A DNA stretch of 64,000 nt from Hemicordylus capensis (Eukaryota > Chordata > Lepidosauria > Squamata > Cordylidae), in the NCBI RefSeq assembly GCF_027244095.1, contig NC_069662.1, forward strand, positions 13,170,501 through 13,234,500, given 5' to 3'. Of this stretch, positions 10,048 through 25,000 are shown piece after piece. Below the pieces are notes generated by a model. The model had not been told where the DNA came from. It worked only from the letters and a program-made list of their open reading frames with translations, and made no database searches. A program made the translations under genes and the position numbers. How positions within the stretch are numbered: position 1 is the stretch's first letter; each line of letters begins with the position of its first letter.

Positions 10048-11279
10048 GTAAGTCATTATTTTTAAGCTATACTGAGGATGCTCACACAACTGAAAACTGG
10101 GTAAGACAAGTGTCCTGGGGCTGATCACACAACTGAAAACTGGGTAGGGCATTTTTTTATGGTTTAGAAGCTGTGTGTGCTCCCAATTTTGGGGTGTGTG
10201 GGAGAAAACAACTAGGTAGGAGGAGGGAGAAGTGACTGCCTGGGAAATGGGAGCTGGATAAGATAGGTTTTCCTTCTACCTTGGTTAAATGCTGGTTTGG
10301 ACAACCCTGTCCTAATCACACAATCACTTCTCCCTCCTCCTTCCTAGTTATTTGCTCCCACACAGCCAAAAACTGTGCGCACAACTCTCAAACCTAGATA
10401 GGACACTTGTCCTACCCAGTTCTTGGTTGTGTGAACAGCGTCATTGTGGATGAAATGATGTTTGATTAAATTTCTTCATATATATATTCTTCTTGCAATC
10501 ATGATATTTTGGTATTTGTATAAGTGTATTGCAAATTGAAGGGAGCTGGGCAGAGGCTGAGTGGCTGCCTAAAGCCACTTAGTAAGTTCATGGTATGGAG
10601 AAGATTCAAACATGGTGCTGCCTGAGTAGAACTTCAGTCTCTTGGCTGCCGTGGCAGAACATCTCCAGGTCAAATAGGTTAGAGCCTTGAATTGGGATCA
10701 AGGAGACCTGAGTTCAAATCCCCACTCAGCCAAGAAGCTCACTTTGTGCTAGTCAGCATCTCTCAACATAACTTTATGCACAGGGGGGCTATGAGGGTGG
10801 GGGAAAGGGAGAGGGGAGGGTTCTGTACTGTCTTGAGCTCCTTGGAAGAAGGGTGGGAAAAACCAGTAATGTTGTTCTGATTTTTTTAAAAAATCTTTCT
10901 GTAAACTTAGACAAATGCTTCAGTATTATTTTGAATCAGAATCAGAGGAAACACAGGTTATGAAATCACGGATGCAAATGGGGCTTCTTAGTGAAAGTTC
11001 TGCTTCTCAGTTCATAGAGAAGTTTCTTAAGTTTGCTTGCGGATAGGACAATCACCCATAGAGACTGGTGTGGGGGGGCAGGTTTGCTATAAAGAAACAG
11101 ATCTATCAATTTGATGTATTAGTTCCATCTAATTTCCTTCCAAGGAATTCAGAAATAGATTTCAGTCTCACCACTGCCTTGTGAGGTAGGCATGAGTTAC
11201 TGTGGTTTGCCCATGACTCCTGATGGAACTTCAAAACTGAGAGCAAATTTGCAACTGAGTCTCACACATTTAAACCCAG

Positions 11280-11326
<47 letters not shown>

Positions 11327-14300
11327 GTGTATACAAACAAACTAACAGAATGGCTTCCTGTCCCCAAAAGGCTTGCAATCTAAAAAATAAACTTGGATAG
11401 ACACCAGTAACAGCCACTGGGATATTGTGCTGGGGATGGATAGGACCAGTTGTTCTATCACCACTTTTAAAAGGCTCCTGTTTGCTCAGTTAGCAGAGGG
11501 TCATAGTAGATTTCCATCTTTTGTTCACTTTGCTTCGATGAAAGGAAGAGAATACCTCAATAAGCTAAATTTCTGCCAATCTAATCTATGCTGAAAGAAA
11601 GTTCTAGTATTTACCCCAAGACAGTCAAACAAGCCACATACTGAAGTCTGGCTGGAAGATATGTTAAACTTGTCAGTCAAGGAAAAAAATCCCTTTTAAT
11701 CAATGAGCAGCTACAGAAAAAAATAGCTATATGGATATCATGTGTGGATTTATTTGAATTTAAACACTCCTTGTTTCCATGAACAGATGTTCTTTCCCCG
11801 TTCTCCTGCTTCTCCTGTAAACTCATCTTTCGGCCTTGTGTGTACCATATGTGTGTGCATTGGTTTATAGTATAATTCCTCCTAACAGTGAACTCAGATG
11901 GTCAGTGTGAAAGTGAAATGTGGCCACACAAATTTATGGCTGTGATTTCTACTCAAAGATTCCCTACATAGGACATTGTAGGTATGCAGATCTTTAAAAG
12001 TGAATGTTAATATACTGAAAACAGAAGAAATTTAAAAAGAAAACAAACAAGAAGTTCTGATAAGAACTAATCCACCTACTTTCCTTCCATTATAATTTTA
12101 ATTGATAATTACAATCCTCAAATTCATGCACTTTTACTTGTTAAACACCAAAAGCAATATGTAGGGAACAGTAAAACACTAGTCACTAGAGCCTCATCTG
12201 TAAGAACAGGATGCACTGTGCATTGGTGGAGGATGGCAATGAGATAATGATGTCATAGCTACATATCATGCCATTGAAATGTCCCTTTACGTCACTATTG
12301 CTTTACTAAACTTGATCCAAATTAGTCTCAGCATTGAAAAGTTACTAGGGAAAGCACACACACACACACACACACACACCATCTTGAAATAGATTCTGAA
12401 ATTTCTTTACAGGACATCAAGGTTTAATGTATTTTATTTTCTCAACATGTATATCAAGTTTTGTGCACATTGGTTTACAGCTCACAAGTTAGCCCACTTC
12501 CTCCTCAAAAATTCATGTATCAGCCATCTTGAATTGGGGTGTATGATGTCATTACAAAATATGCCATTGAAGTGTCCCTATTTGTCACTACAACTGTACC
12601 AAAATTGGTCCAAAATTGTTAGAGGCATTACAAAATTGTTGGGGACACACACACACACGTCTAGGCACACAGACAGCAAGGCAGTCTCATAAAGTTACTT
12701 TCCATAAGAAAAATAGAACAAGAACATGTTCTTGCCACCCTGAGTAATTTTTGGAGGGGCAGTATATAAATCAAATAAATAATAATAATAACGTACTGTA
12801 GAAATATTCCTATGGGACACTACAATTGTACTAATTTTGATCCAAGTGGTTCAGGCTTTGCAAAGGTGTTGGGAAGAACACACACAGCAGCCATCTTGAA
12901 ATGGGCTGGAATTCATTTATGGAATATTAAGGTTTAATCTCCTCTAGAATCTTTGTGTGTGTGTGTGTGTGTAATGTTTGGTGCAAATTTGTTCTGTGGT
13001 TCAAATGTTAGACCATTTCCACCTCAAATGTTCATGTGTCTGCCATCTTGAATTGGGGTGGACAAGGTAATCACACTGACTTCTCCCTATGTGGCACTAT
13101 AACTGTGCCAAAGTTGGTCCAAATTGGTCCAGGCATTGTGAAATTGTTATACACCCCTCTCTCCAATGATGCCAGACTATTTTCCATGAAGAAAATTGAT
13201 GTATGAGCTTTCAGGTTTGCAGTAGATTTCTCAGCAAGGGTGACATTTCTTTGTTGTTAAGAAAGGACAAGGGAAATCAGGGTAAGAAAGACATGAAATC
13301 TGCCTGCTCAAGCCTCTACTATCTTACCATAATAATCCTAGAAGTGTGGGAGTTACAGGTGGGAGATGCATGTTGTGGTTAAAAACTCTTCCCCCCACAC
13401 TATAGAAAGAAAAGGGAGGGACACTTTCTCTTCCCCATTCTCAAGAATCACCCTGTATAAGCCATATATACCTATCCATCTGTTTGTCTGCAACTCCACT
13501 GTAAATAACTCTCAGTCATTGGACCTTGGGGACAGAGGATTGAAACAGCATCAAACAAACAAACACAGCAGACAAGGCCATTGTGTGTATGTCACTCAAG
13601 CGGCGTCCATCCATGCATCAACCAGACCTCAGACTAACAAACATCTCATTGCAGAAAAGTCCCTAAGTACTACCACCATGTCTTTTCCTTGGTTTTTGCC
13701 ATCAATGAGATCAACAAGAACACCCACCTCTTACCCAATATCACGATGGGATACCAGATCTACGAAAATGCTCACAATGCACTTGGAACTAGCTTTGGCA
13801 CTATGAATCTACTTTTCACAGGACAAGGAAATCCTCTTAACTACCACTGTGGTAGGAATAGAAAGCTGATGGCCGTCATTGGAGGGCTCAACTCCCAAAA
13901 CTCCATCCAGATGCCTCAGATTTTACATACCTACAAGATGCCACAGGTATGTGTGACCATCTGTATACAGAGGTGTGCAATAATTAGAATGAGGAGGGGA
14001 GACTCATCTGTGTTTCTACCTGTGTCCCCTCACTTTCATATTGGTAGGGCCCTCTTTAGCTCAGCCTGAAAAGCTAACTATACATTGGACCAGTTCTCGC
14101 CATCAATCAATCAATCAATAATCCAGCAATCATCATTTTGCCAATTCACACAATCCAGCCATCAGTTGTCTTAGAAGTAATGTGACTGTTGTTGTTGGCC
14201 TGCACCAAGCAACCATGGTGGATCCCTCATAAAAAATCCCTTCCCAGTCCTTTTCACCTCACAGACAGCCTGGAATTGGGAGTACAATGCCTCCCTCTCC

Positions 14301-17300
14301 TTCTGCCACCCAGCATTTGGCAGGGATGGGCAAACAGATTTGACATTGAACTGGTTTGACGTTGAACTGGTTTGGTTCAAAATTTCAGGGTCAAACCCAA
14401 CCACCCCCTGTTTGGTCCAACCCTGGACCAAACCCCACCCCCAGATGTTCGGGGGGGGGGTCACCAGTCATATAATTTTTTTAATACTTTCCCCCTCTGG
14501 GGGGACTTCTCTGGGGCTGCTGGGGGAGGGTCTGTGGAGGTTCCACCTCCCCCGCTGGCCATCCTCGTGGAAAAAAACACTCTTCGGCTCTTTCCTGGCC
14601 TCTCCCCCATTGCAGGCACCATTTTGAAGGCAGCCGCATATGCTCAGTGGGCCCCTGCATGGCCAGGTCATGACCATGCTGGTCTGGGGATGGAGGCAAA
14701 ACCAAACTGGCCTGGTCTTGTTCGGGTCCTGTTCGGACTCAAACTGAACCGGGCCAGCTGGTTCTGTGTACACCCCTAGCATTTGGTACATAAGAATATA
14801 AGAACAGTCCCAAGGCCTTTCTAGTCCAACATCCTTCTTCACACAGTGGCTGACCAGATGCCATTGGGAAATCCACAGGCAAGAGGTGAAGCCATGCCCT
14901 TTCTCCTGCTGTTGTTCCTCTGCAACTGGTATTTAGAGGCCTATAGCTACCAGGTGAGTAGCTATTGATAGACCTGTCCTCCATGAATTTGTCTAAGCCC
15001 CAGAGGCGCACTAACCCCTGGACCTTGGGGACCCAGTCCAGTCCTCCGAGGTCCGGGGGAGCCTCCAAATAGTTGGGGCTGGGGGCCTCTGGCAGCTGAG
15101 CCACCCTGCGCCCACCCCACCAAAGCTCCACTTAAAAAAAAAGTCTTGTGAGGGGTGGCTGTGAGGGTGAGGGAGCAGAGCAGAGACGGGGCCAGCATCT
15201 TTCCTGCTCCCATCCCACTGCTGCTGGGGAAGGGGGGAGGAAAAAAGACTGCTCCGCTCCCCCCCACCAGCCATCCCTCAGCCACGGTAAGACTTAAAAA
15301 ATCCCAAAAAACCAAAACAAAGCTTTGGCGGGGCAGGCCCCCCAAAGGTTTTGGGGGGCTAATACAGGGGGGCTCATGGCTGGGTGGTCTGGGTGCCCAA
15401 ATTACCTTGGTGCACCCCTGCTAAGCCCCTTTTAAATCCATCCAAGCTAGTGGCCATCACCATATCCCATGGCAGAAAATTCCATAGATTAATTATATGC
15501 TTTGTGAAAAAGTACTTCCTCTTGTTGGTCCTAGATTTTTCAGCCTTCAGTTTAATGGGATGACTCCTGGTTCTGGTGTTGTGAGAGAGGGAGAAAATAT
15601 TCTTCTCTGTCCCTTCCCTGCTCCATGCATACTTTTATACATCTGCATCATGCCTCCCACTAGTCACTTCTTTTCGAAACTAAGAAGCCCCAGATGCTGT
15701 AGCTGTGCTTCATAAAGAAGGTGCTCCAGGCCCCTGATAATCTCTTCTGCACCTTTCCCAGTTCTATTATGTCCTTCTTAAGGAATAGTGATCAGAACTG
15801 TAGGCAGTACTCCAAATGTGGCTGCACCATAAGTTTGTATAATGGCATGAAAATATTAGCATTTTTTTTTTAACACTTTCAGTCATCTTCCTAATGATCC
15901 CTAGCATGGAATTGGACTGTGTCAACACTTTCAATGAACTAACCAACACAACCCCAAGATCTCTCTCCTGGTCAGTCACTGATAGCTCAGACCCCATCAG
16001 TGTATATAATGTTAGGGTTTTTTTTTTGCCCCAATATGCATCACTATATACTTGCTAACACTGAATCACATTTGCTATTTTCTCTCCCTTTCACCCACTT
16101 TGGAGAGATCCTTTTGGAGCTCCTCACAACCTGATTTGGATTTCACTTCCCTAAATAGTTGTGTCATCAGAAAATTTGGCCACTTTACTGCTTAACCCAA
16201 GTTCTAGATCATTTATGAATAACTTGGAGGGCACTGGACCCACTACAGATCCTTGGGCAACCTCACTTCCTACCTACCTCCACTGTGAAAACTGTCCATT
16301 CATGCCTTCTCTTTCCTGTTCTTCAACCAGTTACTAATCCTAACACGAACATTTCCCCTTATCCCATGACTGCTATGTTTACTCAAGAGCCTTTGGTGGG
16401 GATCTATGTCAAAAGGTTTTTGGAAGTCCAAGTATGCTATGTCAACCAGATCACCTTTATCCACATGCGTGTTGATACTCTCAAAGGACTCCAAAAGATT
16501 AGTGAGGCAAGACTTTGCCTTGCAGAAAGGGAACCTTTGCACCAGGCAGGAAAGTCACTGTGTGGTCTGCACGCAGGTCACAAACCCATATTTCTATCCC
16601 TCTAATGATCAAATCACCCACTACTGGGAGGTCCCCGGCCCCCGGAGGAGTATCTTTTGTGTGAGAGGATATGGGAGCATCACCCAAGGAAGGGGTCCCT
16701 TCTAAGGGAGCATTCCCCTCTTCCTGAAACTGATATCCTCCTTCCCTGAGACCTTCATTCTCCATGACAGCTGAGGAGCTGTCACCCTGGGAGTGGGTTG
16801 CCTTTATCACATCCCTGAGTATGTCATCCACATACTCTCTGCCTCCCTAAGCTTCTCCAGGTCATCCACCTTGACTTTGAGGGAACGAACTTGTTCCCTG
16901 AGAGCCAGGAGCTCTCATTGTACTGAGTACTCATTGTACTAAGTGCACACCCATGACTTCTGACCCTCAAGCAGATATTCATACATGCAGCAGTTGGAGC
17001 AATAGACTGGGAAGCTCCCCTTCCCCTGCTGGCATTCTACTTTCATAACTGGTTTTATTGGCTATTTAGAATATATAGAGCTTGTTTAATTGAAAGTGAA
17101 GTCTTAGCTGCAGTTTTCATCTAAATAAAGGTTTTAAACTCTGTCCTCCAAGAATATTACAAAAGTGGGATAGTACTTACCATCTCCTCACGTTGGGTGT
17201 CTCCTTTGTGCGAAAGGAGGACTGCTTGTGTGCCTTCCCACACACTTCCCTGCAAAACTCCTTTGATACCTCAGGTGGGGACGGGTCTTGCTACACACAT

Positions 17301-20300
17301 TTCCTCCTCTCTGATGAGTGTGTAGCTATCACCCGAAAGGTAGCCAACTTTGTTTGACAGGCTTGAAAATCAGACAACAAAGGATGGTCATTTGAGAAGT
17401 AATTTGATCTTGCTACCATTATTATACTTAATTTGATTTGCTGTACCTATTGTATTGCATTGTATTGTATATGGGTGGGGTGTGTTTGGTTTTTGACTTT
17501 TGTGTATCTGATAATTGATCGTAAATAAAATTCTTCTTCTCCTTTGATACCTCTTTGCCAGCTTTTGTTCACAAAGCTTTGGGCAGCAAAGCTCCTGTGC
17601 TCTGTGTCTTGTCTTCTCAGGAGCTGCTTTCAAGCTGAGCAACCTCATGAATGTGGTCCCTTCTCCTACCTGTGTCACTCACCTGCAACTAATCCCCACC
17701 CACTCTTTCTCTAGGCACAATTGAAAACTAACTGCCCTGTCAAAAACTAAACCCCAAGCCAACCAGAAATCAAACCCTAGGAAAGACTAGCCCTAACAAA
17801 TGTACCTCGTCCTTTCCTCCTTGTTTTCTTTATTTGTTTGCTTGCTGTCTTCTTTTGGAAAGAAAACAAAAATTGCTGTCTCCCCTGCAAGAGTCTTGTT
17901 TTCTCAAGAGCTGCTTTCAAAATGAGCCACCTCAGGAATAAGGAATATTGGTAGCATAGGATATTGATAGCATAGAATATACCTCAGGAATGTTGATAGC
18001 ATAATATAACATGAGAACTGGCCTCCTGCGTTAAGATGGACGTATTAAAACCCTGATGCTTTGTTAAAAGTACTTTTAGGAGGTATTGGAGTAGAATAGT
18101 GGCAGATATGTACAAAAGTCTTTCTCTTCTCACACCATCACTATTTCAAAGCGCGCCTGCAAGGCTGAAGATAACTACCTTGAAGAAGGAGGAGACTTGT
18201 TCTCTGTTGCTCCTGAGGGCAGGGCCAGAACAATGTGTTGAAATTACAAGGGAGAAAATTAAGTCTAGATATTAGGAAATGAGTAATGGGGAATTAAACA
18301 TCCTCTTTCTTCTTAGCTCAGTTATGGCTCCTTTGAACCAGCACTGAGTGATAAAAACAGATTCCCCACTCTTTACCGGATGACCCCAGATGAAAACGAT
18401 CAGTTTGTGGGGATTACCTGGCTGCTTAAGCATTTTGGATGGACCTGGATTGGCCTCATTGTTTCAGCGGATGACAGTGGAGAAAGGTTGCTGAGGACTC
18501 TCATTCCTAGACTCCTCCAGAGCAAACTTTGTATTGCTTTTAAAGAAATTATCCCAACACTGGAATCTTACTGGACAATAACAGACCTCTATTATGACAC
18601 TGTGGAAAAAATAAATTCTACTCTCTCATTGACCACAGTCAATGTCATTCTTGTTCATGCAGTTTCACGGTCTGTGGAGTGTTTACGAAGATTGCTATTG
18701 TTTAATGAGAATTTTCTAATGCTCCCAACAGAGAAAGTCTGGCTCATAACAGCTCAGTGGGATTTTGGAGCTTTATTCAACTGGGGTATATTCATACCAA
18801 AATCCTTCAATGGCACATTGTTCTTTACACTGCACGCAAATGATGTGGCAGGATATGAACATTTCCTTCAAACAATAAACCCTTTCCAATCAGAGCTTTA
18901 TTTAATAAATAATTTTTGGTCTACTGTATTTCGATGTTCATTTAAACAGCATGCACCAGAAAGAGAAATCTGTACTGGGAAGGAGAAGCTGAAGACCATC
19001 CCTGGATCAGACTTTGAAATGGGAATGTCTGGGCAGAGCTACAATATCTACAATGCTGTTTATGCAGTAGCACATGCTCTCCATAACATGCATTCATCGA
19101 GGTACAGGAAGAAAGCAATGGCAGATGAACATACATGGGACATTCAGAATGCCCACCCATGGCAGGTAAGAATATCTTCTACTGTAAGGAACTAAAGGTG
19201 TGCTTCCCATGGCTGGACTTGTTTGAGTGCAGCAATTTATTGGATTTCATTCATTCATTCAGCTGAAAGCCAATATGCTGTAGTGGTTAGAGTGTTGGGC
19301 TAGGAACGGGGAGACCCAAGTTCAAATCCCCATTCAGCCATGATACCAGCTGGGTGACTCTGGCCCAGTCACTTCTCTCTCAGCCTAACCTACCTCACAG
19401 AGTTGTTGTGAGGATAAACAGTGAGGTTGTTCTTGTGGCCATGAGAGGGGCAGAGAGGGTGTGAGGCAGAGGAAAGCCAGGGTTGTACTTACCTTCCTTC
19501 CCCCCCCCCCGCCCCCAGATGATCCATTGAGTCTTCCTTTGGTGTGCCATCATGTGCCCACACGATCTGTGCTGCTCCCAGCAGCATGGATCTCTGGAGG
19601 TTGACACCCGGCCTTCAGGAATCCCACAATGCACTGCACGATGAGCGTGGTGCACTGGGGGATTCCCCTGGGAGTCAGTTGCTAAGAATGCAGCCTGAGC
19701 ATACACATGACCCTCGACCTGGGGCAAAGGGCATGCTCATGCCCTTTAACCCAGGTGAAAGCCTGGGTCAAAAACTCAGGCTACCAGGGGAGGCAGCGCA
19801 GGGATTGGATTCGATCACGTGATCAGGCATTTCACACCACAATCAGGCATTTCAAAGAAGCAGCCCTACTCAGCTAGGGCTGCCCTAATCTGGGTAGAAC
19901 TGATCGTGTGAACAACCTCATTATCTAGGACACCACTCAAGGTTCCTTGGAGGAAAAGCAGGATGTACATGCTAAAATAAAATAAAATAAAATAAAATAA
20001 AATAAAATAAAATAAAATACATTCTGTCCAATCTAAAGAAATAGCCCTGGCTGGTTTAAGATGAATAAAAGAACACCATTTAAGTGGTGTGCTAAAAATA
20101 GTTCTGATGTAGTTTGCCTAAAACCAGCTTCTTTCATTTCTGATGGGCGTTCCTTTACAGAATTCACAGTTTACTGAAAAATAGTCACAGAACTGTGCAA
20201 CTTGTGACCTAACAGTTTGCAGTACCAGGCACCTTGTATCTGCCCAGTGCTTGAGATGCCCACCGCCTAATCACCAAAGCAGGAAGCTTAGAAAGCCTCT

Positions 20301-22015
20301 GATGGGTTGCCATGAGTGGCTCATAGGATGTGTTCAGTTTGTATGACACACATTGAGCATTATCCTATTCATGGTGGCACTGTATGAGCCCTGTTCACAC
20401 ACCATGTTCAACACATGTATAATCTTTGTACAGAGAGTGCTAGCCAGTACTGTGGTGCCTGAAGCAAGGCATCAAATGCTGCCATGCCCCATGCCCCTGG
20501 TGGGGGCCAGCCCCCTTTCAAAACCAACCCTCGCAAGCTTTGAAAATGGTGTTGTGGGCAGGGAGCAGGAAAGGTCTCTAGCAGCCTCCTCTTCTTTCCT
20601 TATGCTTCTTGAAAATTGTGCAGTGAGTATGAGAAAAGGCACTCCTTGCAAAGCTTGCACCAGTCCTGAAGAGTTGCTTTGATGGCAGAGGCAGGAGATG
20701 CCTCACCATACTCCTGGTGCTGCAATAATCTGCTGACTGAGATGACCATCTCACCCTGCCTCATAAAAGAGACGCCCCTGTGTGGACAGGCAAACCTCGT
20801 TATATGGGGACTCTGTATCCATGGTTTTGTGTATTTGTAGGTGACACCAGGTTGATACCAGGTTTCATTGACACCAGGTTTCAGTATCCATGGATACAAA
20901 AGGGTTAAAACCTATGTGTGTGTGGTTCCTAGAGAGCCAGTTCATCATGGTTTGTATTTAGATGGGTGACTACATGTGTGCTCTGTCTGCTGTAAGATAT
21001 TTCTCTTAGGGGATGGAGCCATTGCTCAGGGGTGGCACATCTATTTTACATGCAGAAGGTCCCAGGTTCAAGCCCTGCATTTTCAGGCAGGGCCGGGAAA
21101 GACTTCTATCTGAAACCTTGGAGAGCCACTGCTAGTCAGTGTAGACCAGGCTTCCCCAACCTGCGGCCCTCCAGATGTTGCTGAACTACAATTCCCATCA
21201 TCCCAGCCACAATAAGTTATAGCCGAGGGTGATGGGAATTGTAGTTCGGCAACATCTGGAGGGCCGCAGGTTGGGAAAGCCTGGTGTAGACAGTTTGAAG
21301 CTAGATGGACCAACGGTCTGATTTGGTACAAGGCTGCTTCCAATGTTCCTATAATGGCTTCCTCAGCCATTTTTGCTGCTGCTTTCACAGACAGCAAATA
21401 TGAAGGAAGAGTTTTAAGAATTTCTTTTTATCTCTCCTTTATCATACATAAATAAGAAAATACTATTTGTGCATTGTATTATAGTTGCAAAGAGGTATTG
21501 CATATCAAAAGATCAAGAGAGAAAAATTCAGATGAAATCGCATTTCCCACCACTTGTCCCACTTCATTTTTCTCTTCCTCCAAACAAGCTTCACTCCTTT
21601 CTGAAAACGATCCACTTCAACAATAGTGCTGGAGAAGAAATATTCTTTGATGAGAATGGGGAGTCAGCAGCTGCTGGATACGATGTCATTAACTTGGTTA
21701 CTTTCTCCAATAAGTCCTTCCGTAAAGTTCGTGTTGGAAGGATGGACCCGAGGGCTCCTGCAGGAAAAGTGGTCACCATTAACAGAAGTGCCATTGTGTG
21801 GAATCATAAGTTCAACCAGGTGGGCATGCTGGTTTTTTATTCTTGAACTGCAGGCCTTACACCACAATTGCTGAAGCAAAACAAAGCACCGTGCTGTGAG
21901 TCTTTGGAAATCCATAACCAAGTTTATATACTGATGTTCGGATTTTATAAAACTACAGAATCCAACAGGAGAACTGGTTTATGATCCTATTAACTGGGAC
22001 CTGGTGCTGAAAGCT

Positions 22016-22046
<31 letters not shown>

Positions 22047-25000
22047 TTCAATTTCTATACCATCTTTCAAAAACGGTTCAGGGTGGTTTATACAGAGAAA
22101 TAATAAGATGGATCCCTGTCCCCAAAGGGCTCACAATCTATAAAGAAACATAAGAACTGGAGATACTATGCTGGGGGTGGAGAGGGCCAGTTACTCTCCC
22201 CCTGCTAAATAAAGAGAATCGCCATGTTAAAAGGTGCCTCTTTGCCCAGTTAGCAGGGGTTGCTAACTTATGAAATGTCAGTGCAGCTACTACCACGATG
22301 AATATTTATATACTGCTTTTCAGCCAAAGTTCTTAAAGCAGTTTACACGAAAATGAATAATAAAAAAGATGGTTCTGTGTCCCGAAAAGGCTTACAATCT
22401 AAAAAGAAACATAAGGTTACACCAACAACCACTACTAGAGGGATGCTGAGCTGAGGTTGGATAGGGACAGTTGCTCTGCCCCTGCAAAGTATAAGAGAAT
22501 CGTCACTTTTAAAAGTGCCTTTTCTCTTAGTTGGAAGGGTTATGCATTTTGAAAATGGCCTACAATAAACCATTGCCCTCACAGACCCAGTTTACCACTT
22601 GCAATCTGGAGATTGCAACACCGTTCTCAGCCACAAGAAGTGGTGGCAGCCAACAGCCTGGATGGCTTTAAGAGGGGTTAAGAGACGTTCACAGAGGACA
22701 GGTCTATCAATGGCTACTAGTCTTAGGACCATAGGGCACCTCCAGCCTCAAAGGCAAGATGCCTCTGAGTACCAGTTGCAGGGGAGCGATAGCAAGAGAG
22801 AGGGCATGCCCTCACCTCTTGCCTGTGGGCTTCCCAGAGGCATCCGGTGGGCCAGTGTGTGAAACAGGATGCTGGACTAGATAGGCCTTGGGCCTGATCC
22901 AGCAGGACTTTTCTTATGTTCTTATGAGACAACAATAACAATATTCGTATAGGGCTGTTTGTAGAATTTCTAAGGACTGCACTACAAATCATATTAAATG
23001 TGTAGTTTGGCCTTTACATGATTAGTGGTGGATTTTTTTTTAAGGAGCCATGTGTTCTGCTTTTAGATTTGCAGTGGTGGCAAAATGCTGAAGTCCCCCT
23101 TCCAGCATGCCTCATTCCCAAGCAGATTAACCCATACAGCCTCACTTTATAAAACAAAAACAAAAAAAAGCACATGAAGGCTCATCTGTGCATTTAACAA
23201 GATGCCCAAATAAAGCATATAAAGTGCTTTAAATGCTTGAAACCTGTTCTATAAGTCCTCAGTAGGCAGACATTACAAGCAGAGGTGAAAAGTCTAAAAG
23301 CTGAGGTTCTTTGGAGGTGGATGTGCTCCGGGCCGGACTGGGGGCACTGAGAGGGCGGTGGAATGTATGTGGGGAGGGTGCCAGGTTTTGAGCAGAATGG
23401 GTACTTAAGGGTGGGAGTATTCACTGCTGCCGAGTGCAGCGGGGAGCAGGGGCTCCTTGCGGGTGGGGCACACCGAGAATATGCCCTGTTGCCCTCTAGG
23501 CTGGTCCGAGCCTGGATGTGCTCACATAAGAACAGCCCTGCTGGATCAGGCCCAAGGCCCATCTAGTCCAGCATTCTGTTTCAGACTGTGGCCCACCAGA
23601 TGACACTGAGAGCCACAGGCAGGAGTTGAGGGCATGCCCTCCCTCCTGCTCTTACTCCCCTGCAACTGGTACTCAGAGGCATCCTGCCTTTGAGGATGGA
23701 GGTGGCCCACAGCCCTCCGACTTGTAGCCACCAATAGACCTCTCCTCCATGAAGTTATTGGCTGTCACCACATCCCGTGGCAGATAATTCCACAAGTGGA
23801 TTATGCGTTGTGTGAAAAAGTACTTCCGTTTGTTGGTCCTAGAATACCTGGCAATCCATTTCATGGGATGACCCCTGGTTATAGTGTTATGTGAGAGGGA
23901 GAAGAATTTCTCTCTATCCACTTTCTCCATACCATGCATGATTTTATAGACATCTATCACGTCTCCCCGCAGCCGTCTTTTTCTAAACTAAAAAGCCTCA
24001 GGTGTTGTAGCCTTGCCTCATAAGAAAGGTGCTCTAGGCCCCTGATCATTTTGGTTGCCCCCTTCTGCACCTTTTCCAGTTCTACAATGTTCTTTTTTAG
24101 ATGTGGTGACCAGAATTGTATGCAGAATTGTATCCAGGTGTGTCCACACCATAGTTTTGTATAAGGGCATTATAATATTAGCAGTTTTATTTTCAAACCC
24201 CTTCCTAATGATCCCTAGCATGGAATTGGCCTTTTTAACAGTTGCCGCACATTGAGTCGACACTTTCAACGAGCTGTCAACCACAATCCCAAGATCCCTC
24301 TCCTGGTCAGTCACCAACAGCTCAGATCCCATCAGCGTATACTTGAAGTTGGGGTTTTTTGTCCCAATGTGGATTACTTTACACTTACCAACATTGAACC
24401 GCATTTGCCATTTTGTCGCCCACTCACCCAGTTTGGAGAGATCCTCTTGGAGCTCCTCACAATCTGTTTTGGATTTCACTACCCGAAAGAGTTTGGTATC
24501 ATCTTCAAATTTGGCCACCTCGCTGCTTACTCCTGCTTCTAGATCATTTATGAACAAATTAAAAAGCACTGGTCCCATATGTTTTAGTTTATCCTTAAAA
24601 TTGAGTAACTCAAATTCCTACCAATTCAGATTACTGTGTTATTAATTAACATGCAGAACATGATGAATAGCATTAGCTAGTATTGGCAATACTCACTGGC
24701 ATGTCCAGAAAATTGTCAATATTTTTTTAATTTGCTTACTACATATAAGGTCTGAGGGTGGAGCAAACATGTTGCTTAGAATGGTGGTAATAGAAAGAGA
24801 AGAGGTCAAGGAATCCAAAGGGAATACTCTAACTATGGAAGGATATGATCAGGATATCATACTCTATGGATCTGAAAAGGAGATGAGTAATTGATGACTG
24901 ACATACCATGCCAAATTCTGTCTGCATTGTAATGAAACATAACACACCATTGCAAAAGAGTGATTTTGCACAAACACACAGAATTGCACAAATGCGGTTG

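Noticed and set aside
10692-10740. A tRNA gene suggested by box A and box B matches
   Set aside because: The match is to a degraded tRNA-derived SINE with its own body and tail, and no cloverleaf was convincing.
14340-15424. Several overlapping open frames of 90-135 codons on both strands
   Set aside because: They fall inside two MITEs and a CR1 copy with clear target duplications, and their GC-rich composition, not selection, keeps them open.
24018-24578. A 186-codon open frame that could be called a gene
   Set aside because: It is the reverse transcriptase of a CR1 LINE, with frame breaks next to it.
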